Shown here piece after piece: positions 59,131-64,000 of a stretch of 64,000 nt of DNA. The DNA is taken from the NCBI RefSeq assembly GCF_010183535.1, contig NC_071333.1, forward strand, positions 13,576,587 through 13,640,586, read 5' to 3'. This DNA comes from Caenorhabditis remanei. Its lineage: Eukaryota; Nematoda; Chromadorea; Rhabditida; Rhabditidae. The notes beneath the pieces are model-generated. The model was not told the origin of the DNA. It worked only from the letters and a program-made list of their open reading frames with translations, and did not search any database. Numbering within the stretch: the stretch's first letter is position 1; each line of letters opens with the position of its first letter. Made by a program: the position numbers and the translations under genes.

Positions 59131-59420
59131 ATGTTCCCTTCAAAATTTCTCTTGGTAAGACCAATATTTTATCTCAAAAATGACTACTAAACGCAATTGT
59201 TCAGGTTTTCTGTATTTTTCTCCTGGCCACACTAGCAACATCGATGATGTCAAATGAGACTTGCAACAACTCGGCAGACTGCTTGGAAGGACTTATTTGC
59301 GTGAAACAAATTTGTTTGGATGCACCAGTTCAAGTTAATAAGATTCAGAAGAGACATTCCAGAGTGTTCCATGATAAAGCACAATCGTTATGTGTTCTTC
59401 CATTGGTTTGTTTTCCTTGA
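59131..59420 (+). CDS. Small secreted Cys-rich peptide, 80 residues
   Basis: Two exons, 59131-59154 and 59205-59420, are separated by a 50-nt intron (GTAAGA donor, TGTTCAG acceptor, phase 0). AATAAA at 59528 is a good poly(A) signal. Residues 1-22 are a signal peptide (MFPSKFLLVFCIFLLATLATS). The mature part has an N-glycosylation site (NET, and possibly NNS), four Cys in CNNSADCLEGLICVKQIC spacing (C-x5-C-x5-C-x4-C), a basic KRHSR site, and two more Cys near the end. It resembles small disulfide-rich secreted peptides (colipase or EB-module-like spacing), but I cannot assign the family. Six Cys could give three disulfides. Confidence 0.72.
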
Positions 59421-60588
59421 TGCTGTCGGAAATTGACAATCCATTAGTTGTCTTTATAATTTTGTAAGATAAACTGGAAGTAATCTCGCATTTACATGAT
59501 TTATTTTGGTTACCATGGACTTTTCTAAATAAAAAATTTCAATTGAATACCCTGTTGTGATAGAATTTGCTTCTTCTCTTCAAAGTTCTCGACAGACAAA
59601 AACTCAGAGAATGTTGTTTTTGAAAATGTAACCAATTAGTTTTCGAAGATCAAAACAACATATGAAGAAGCAGAAGATGTGAGAAAACGTGAATAATGTA
59701 CAAAGCACGCATGTTCTTTCTCTCATATTATTATCTCTCAAATTTCTAATGAATGCGTACACAATATTCAAAAACTGCCCTCTTTATTGAAAATTATAGC
59801 TTGTCATACTTTGCTTCAGACTTCATGAGCAATTCCATTATAAGAAATTTGCAATAATCCCTATCTCGGCTGCTTTTTGATTTCTACCCTGATTGGTTTT
59901 TATTTATGCAGAATTCTGTTGTTGTAAAGTATTTGGGTATAGGTATTCGCTCACACAAGATTCAAAAAGGATCTTATGTGACGAACAATAAAAACTAACC
60001 TTTTAGATGATGAGCTCAGCGTGAGATATAGATACTGAGAAGAAACTCAGACATTTGGTGCCAGGCGTCGATGCACTCTCCGTTTACGACCCGGCGGACG
60101 GTATTCGTTTTCTGCTTTTCGAAAACAGCTCGATTCAAATCTCCACTGTGCGACATATTTCTATCCTGTTTTAAATTTCAGATATATTGCTCTTTCCCGA
60201 TCTCTTATCATCTCATGTGAATTCACATATATTCTGAATACGTTTTGTGATTCTCTTATTCGGAATAGTTATTTATTCCTAAAAGAAAGAGCTTCCAAGG
60301 TTTAGCTACTTCTACTTTTAAGGACAAATTTTTTGACATTTGACTAGTTTCTGATCTTATCTTCCGAGGTCATAAGATTTGATAGAAGAACAATGTTGCG
60401 CGTGATCTCAAACGACTCAGAAATATTCCTCATAGTTCAGCAGACCGCTGTCGCATTTGCATTTGCTTGCAGCAGACAGACAGACATCATTTCGAAATTA
60501 CGCGTTGACTCTATCTTATTCATCCTAGTAAATTGACAAAGTAAACATGTTTGTTACTCATGTGTCTATTGTCTCTAGAAATAATGGA
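59421..60588. other. Intergenic DNA before the fold-back element
   Basis: No gene was recognised. It contains the 3' end of the small secreted gene (AATAAA 59528-59533) and a GC-richer patch at 60055-60110 of unknown nature. Target duplication AATGGA at 60583-60588 abuts the fold-back element. Confidence 0.45.
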
Positions 60589-61526
60589 AGGCTCTATTAC
60601 AGTTTAGGCGTCCTTTGAAAACTTGAACGTCCCTTAAAACACTTAGACGTCCCTTAAAACACTTAGACGTCCCTTAAAACACTTAGACGTCCCTTGAAAC
60701 ATTTAGACGTCCCTCAAAAAACTTGGACGTCCTTTGGGGACCCAAAAGTCGTCCGAAATGTTTAGACGTCCCAAAAAATGTTTAGACGTCCCAAAAAACA
60801 TATAGACGTCCCTTAAAACATTTAGACGTCCTTTGACGTCCCAGAATTAGGTTTCGAATAATTAGACGTCCCAAAAATTATTTAGACGTCCCAAAAAATG
60901 TTTAGACGTCCCAAAAATAGTTTAGACGTCCTTTGATATCCCACATTATGATAAATAATATTTAGACGTCCCAAAAAACATTTAGACGTCCCAAAAAATA
61001 TTTAGACGTCCCAAAAAATATTTAGACGTCCCTTGAACACTATCAGTGACTTTTAGTGTTGAAGGGACGTCTAAACATTTTTTGGGACGTTTAAATGTTT
61101 TGTGGGACGTCTAAATTTTTTTTGGGACGTCTAAATATTTTTTGGGACGTCTAAACATTTTTTGGAACGTCTAAATAATTTTTGGGACGTCTAAATATTA
61201 TTTATCATAATGTGGGATATCAAAGGACGTCTAAACATTTTTTGGGACGTCTAAACATTTTTTGGGACGTCTAAATAATTTTTGGGACGTCTTAATTTTT
61301 CCGACAATTTTTCGGATTTTAAAGGACGTTTAAATGTTTTTTGGGACGTTTAAACATTCCAAAGGACGTTTCAATTTACAGGAAAAAAATTTGGGCCTCA
61401 AAGGACGTCTAAATGTTTCAAGGGACGTCTAAGTGTTTTAAGGGACGTCTAAGTGTTTTAAGGGACGTCTAAGTGTTTTAAGGGACGTTCAAGTTTTCAA
61501 AGGACGCCTAAACTGTAATAGAGCCT
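60589..61526. mobile_element. 938-bp fold-back element of TTTAGACGTCCC-type repeats
   Basis: The left end AGGCTCTATTACAG is the exact inverse of the right end CTGTAATAGAGCCT. The flanks carry AATGGA at 60583-60588 and 61527-61532, a 6-bp target duplication. Each arm (about 450 bp) is a tandem array of roughly 20-bp units with core TTTAGACGTCCC: about 19 ACGTCC cores on the left, mirrored on the right. A unique block containing TGATATCCCACATTATGATA sits in the left arm (60934-60953) with its mirror at 61206-61225. The arms meet near 61040-61055. No coding capacity, so a non-autonomous DNA transposon or fold-back element. Its transcript would be a very long hairpin. Confidence 0.9.
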
Positions 61527-63322
61527 AATGGAATATCATTTCTGACTTTTAGTTTCTTGAACTCCCGTTTGATATCCTAACACTCGTTTTGATTTTGTGA
61601 TATGATAATATTTCTCACGAAAATACATATGCGTTTTTGATTAAAATCATACACTTTTTAGAGATATGCTGTTTCTTAAAATGTAACGAGTCCCACTCTC
61701 CGCTAACACCCTTTTATCCCAAGTTCTCATTTTCAATTCAACATTTTGAGCGCTTACTAGAAAAGGCCTCCGAATGATCGTGGAGTTATGGGACCAGATC
61801 TATATCATTGGAAAGCTGAAGTCACGCATATTTCAAATATATATTCAGTTTTTTGCCCTGGAGGCCTGGTGTTCGAGAGAAAATAGGTCAAAGGTTGGAC
61901 CACTGACAAGTCATTATCTTACCGTGTGAAAAATGTCGGCAGCGTGACAAAGTTTTTCTCGAATACCAAATCTCGAGGGCAACAACCGAATTTAAATTTG
62001 AAATCTGCTTTACTTGAGCTTTCCAGTGATATACACGGTCACTCGGAGTCTGCTGCAACAGTTCGTCACTTTTCTAATCCGCGTCCGGTGCAATGCACGC
62101 CGCCTCAACCCGGCCACCTTGTCTATCACATGTCCCGCTTCGCTCATGTCTCACTCACCACAACACCCGAATATCTGCACTTTTAACGTTGTCTCGCTTT
62201 TTCTGAAGGTAATCTGCGTTATGTTTTGCCGAGAAAAGAAATATACTTTTAAATTCAAATCAATGTTCTTGTCAGGTCAGCTTCATGCTTCTCATTTCTT
62301 CGTATAATAGCTGTATTATAATCGCCTGTAAATCAATTCTCATCCAGTATCCGAACCATTTTTCTTGTGACTCATTTTTTTCGTTTTTGTTTTTCTGCTT
62401 TTGAGATAGTACCCTTTCGTCATTCAAAACAAGTGGGCGGAGTCAGTAAGAAAACGAAACATTATTGACAAATCATTCATTCATCTTTTTACCCCCCATT
62501 ATTCATTCCAACTCACACTAAACTAAAAACCATTATTTCTTTTTTTCGAGTTTACGATTGTTCGTGTGGCCATTCCATCGTCTTTTTCTGATAGTTTTTA
62601 TTTTACGGCGAGGGAACAGTACCATTGCGAGGGGTGTTGCGTCTGGTACAACGCACTCGCTCTTGGGAGTCGCGACCACCCGGGCAACAGCAGCAACTCG
62701 CCACACTTCTCACTCGCTCCCCATTCGCTCCCAACGAACTGCCGTCCTGTTGTGGAAGAGTGCATGCTGCCCCTCCAAAACAATCAATACAGGGGACCGT
62801 TCGTGTTTTGTATCAGTTTTCTACATTAAATGCTGTTGTTTCTCAATTCTGGTAAATTCCAATAAAGTTCTAACACTTTCCGAGTATGCGCAAGCCGAAC
62901 AGATGTTTCTTATTTTTCTTTTTACATCAGACTGTTGGCAGAATTCTGAGCTGATGAGTATTTTTTTATATCTCTTAAATGTTACATTCTAAATAACTTC
63001 ACTCTCCCATTGAACCTCTTCGCTAGAATCTTCGAGAATTTCCCAAAACTTATTCTTTTTTTTTTCCCAATTCGAAATTCCTTTTCCATGATGCAACCAT
63101 TTTCCACTTTTTTAGTGCGCGTTCTAGTAGTTACTCAACCATTTCGACACCTGCTTCTTCTTTATTTCTCCGTGTGCAAATGGGCTCGAATAACGCATTT
63201 CTGTATTTCTTGTCCTTATTGAACAATATTCAGAACTCTATATCTCCGAATCGTTTTTTTTCTCTTTCCAAGTTTTTTTTTCTCTGAGCAAGTCAAACTT
63301 AGTTAAAATTTTAGGTAAAGTC
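61527..63322. other. Upstream region of the DYRK gene
   Basis: Holds a GC-richer patch at 62600-62820 that is open in all three plus frames for 75-140 codons but lacks an ATG, followed by AATAAA at about 62862. It may be an untranslated exon, an exon of an unseen gene, or part of an outron. AATTTTAG at 63307-63314 is an acceptor 8 nt before the kinase ATG. GGCCTCC at about 61766 and GGAGGCC at about 61860 form a short inverted pair. Confidence 0.4.
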
Positions 63323-64000
63323 ATGGTTGATTGGGATCTTGTCGCTGATTGGGGTGAATGGGGTTGCGGTGAAAACCCCTTACATTTAGTTACTCCTGGA
63401 TTCTACGAGAAAATGACAGAAGCTCGAAAGATAAACTTCTGCGTGGACCAAACGTAAATTTCTTCATAACGAATAAAATTTCAAAAGTCTGAATTTTCAG
63501 TGTCTACCCAAATCAACGTCGGGGACTTGATCCTGCTACGACCCTCAATATTTATGAAGGGTTGCTAACGCCATCTGAGATTGATGAGATTAAGGAGTGT
63601 GAAAAAATCTATTTTGTGGCTCCTGCATCGTTTTTAAAAGAATACAGAACGTTTTTGAGGAATACTCGGTGCCTCGTCTACCGTGGAGGCTACGCTATGT
63701 ATAAAGGAGATCATATCAGTTATCGATACGAAATTAAAAAAGTCCTTTGCATAGGAAAATCGGGATGGGTAAGTATAATGACGATAGTTTGAATAACTTT
63801 TGCCTTGTTATCTAAATATTTTAAAAGTTTTGCCTTAAGGTTGCTGCGGTACTTGACCATAAAACCAAACAGGATGTAGCTCTCAAATTGACCCATCATA
63901 ATGCTGCCAGTAGATATTCTGAATGGAAAACACTGCAGGCAATTGAGCATTTTGATCGGACACGTGTGTCGAACTGTGTTCGACTGCTTGATTACAATCA
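63323..64000 (+). CDS. DYRK class-2-like protein kinase, 5' part
   Basis: Exons 63323-63453, 63501-63768 and 63840 onwards join in phase and run off the window. Residues about 64-120 resemble the N-terminal accessory (NAPA) region of class-2 DYRKs: LTPSEIDEIKECEKIYFV, then GGYAMYKGDHISYRYEI. The kinase domain begins with YEIKKVLCIGKSGWV (glycine loop, about 120-134), then DHKTKQDVALKL with the ATP-binding Lys at about 149 and the alpha-C Glu near 161. Class-2 DYRKs autophosphorylate their activation loop during synthesis and then phosphorylate Ser/Thr. The loop reads GKSGWV rather than GKGSFGQV, so its second glycine is missing and ATP binding may be altered. C. elegans has two related kinases, C36B7.1 and C36B7.2, recalled from memory; I cannot say which this is. 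Confidence 0.85.

Noticed and set aside
60000..60110. ATGATGA...CTGA pattern that could be a C/D snoRNA
   Set aside because: C and D boxes are only about 28 nt apart, with no terminal stem and no recognisable guide.
62558..62992. GC-richer patch open in three plus frames (75-140 codons)
   Set aside because: None of the frames has an ATG start, all three being open together argues for composition rather than coding, and no consistent splice model was found.

Overview
The window is nuclear DNA of a nematode, almost certainly Caenorhabditis. Many introns are only 45-70 nt, acceptors follow the TTTTCAG pattern, intergenic DNA is AT-rich, and the conserved genes match C. elegans X-linked loci as I recall them: ubc-17 and pdi-6 (cosmid B0403), and a thrombospondin-repeat gene, a CLPTM1 gene and DYRK-like kinases (cosmid C36B7). 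These names are recognised from protein content and order, not from a search.

Bases 1 to about 14,150 look unlike the rest: richer in G+C, gene-dense and retroelement-like. They hold the 3' end of an intron-containing zinc-knuckle gene (52-964), a complete six-exon zinc-knuckle gene (2458-5526), and a BEL/Pao LTR-retrotransposon body with an open gag (6490-9222) and an open pol (to 14143) carrying protease, reverse transcriptase, RNase H and integrase. Gag and pol lie in different frames, joined either by +1 frameshifting or by a possible 172-nt intron. No LTR pair is visible. The nonamer AACATCCGC occurs 12 times in this block and AACACCCGC 6 times, always on the + strand, in all three codon frames and outside coding sequence. 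I found no other copy in the remaining 49 kb. This is the most unusual signal in the window.

A T-rich gene desert follows (14144-23478), with one candidate 55-residue secreted peptide at 20161. Then come ubc-17 (+, 14 exons), a secreted Thr-rich-tailed protein (+, 28805-30711), a secreted Cys-rich protein (-, 31512-32475) and pdi-6 (-, 35086-36980), an ER protein disulfide isomerase of the P5 type ending KTEL.

From 37.5 to 47.8 kb five minus-strand genes encode membrane proteins I cannot assign: a 4-TM protein, a protein with a hydrophobic segment at each end, and three multi-TM proteins. Two of their introns carry MITE-like inverted repeats. Next are a roughly ten-repeat thrombospondin-1 protein (-, 48606-54170), CLPTM1 (-, 55878-58085), an 80-residue secreted Cys peptide (+, 59131-59420), a 938-bp fold-back element built of roughly 20-bp units with a 6-bp target duplication (60589-61526), and the 5' part of a class-2 DYRK kinase (+, 63323-end).

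Exon joins were checked by reading phase for most genes. The thrombospondin gene is only outlined, and UTRs and trans-splice sites are inferred.
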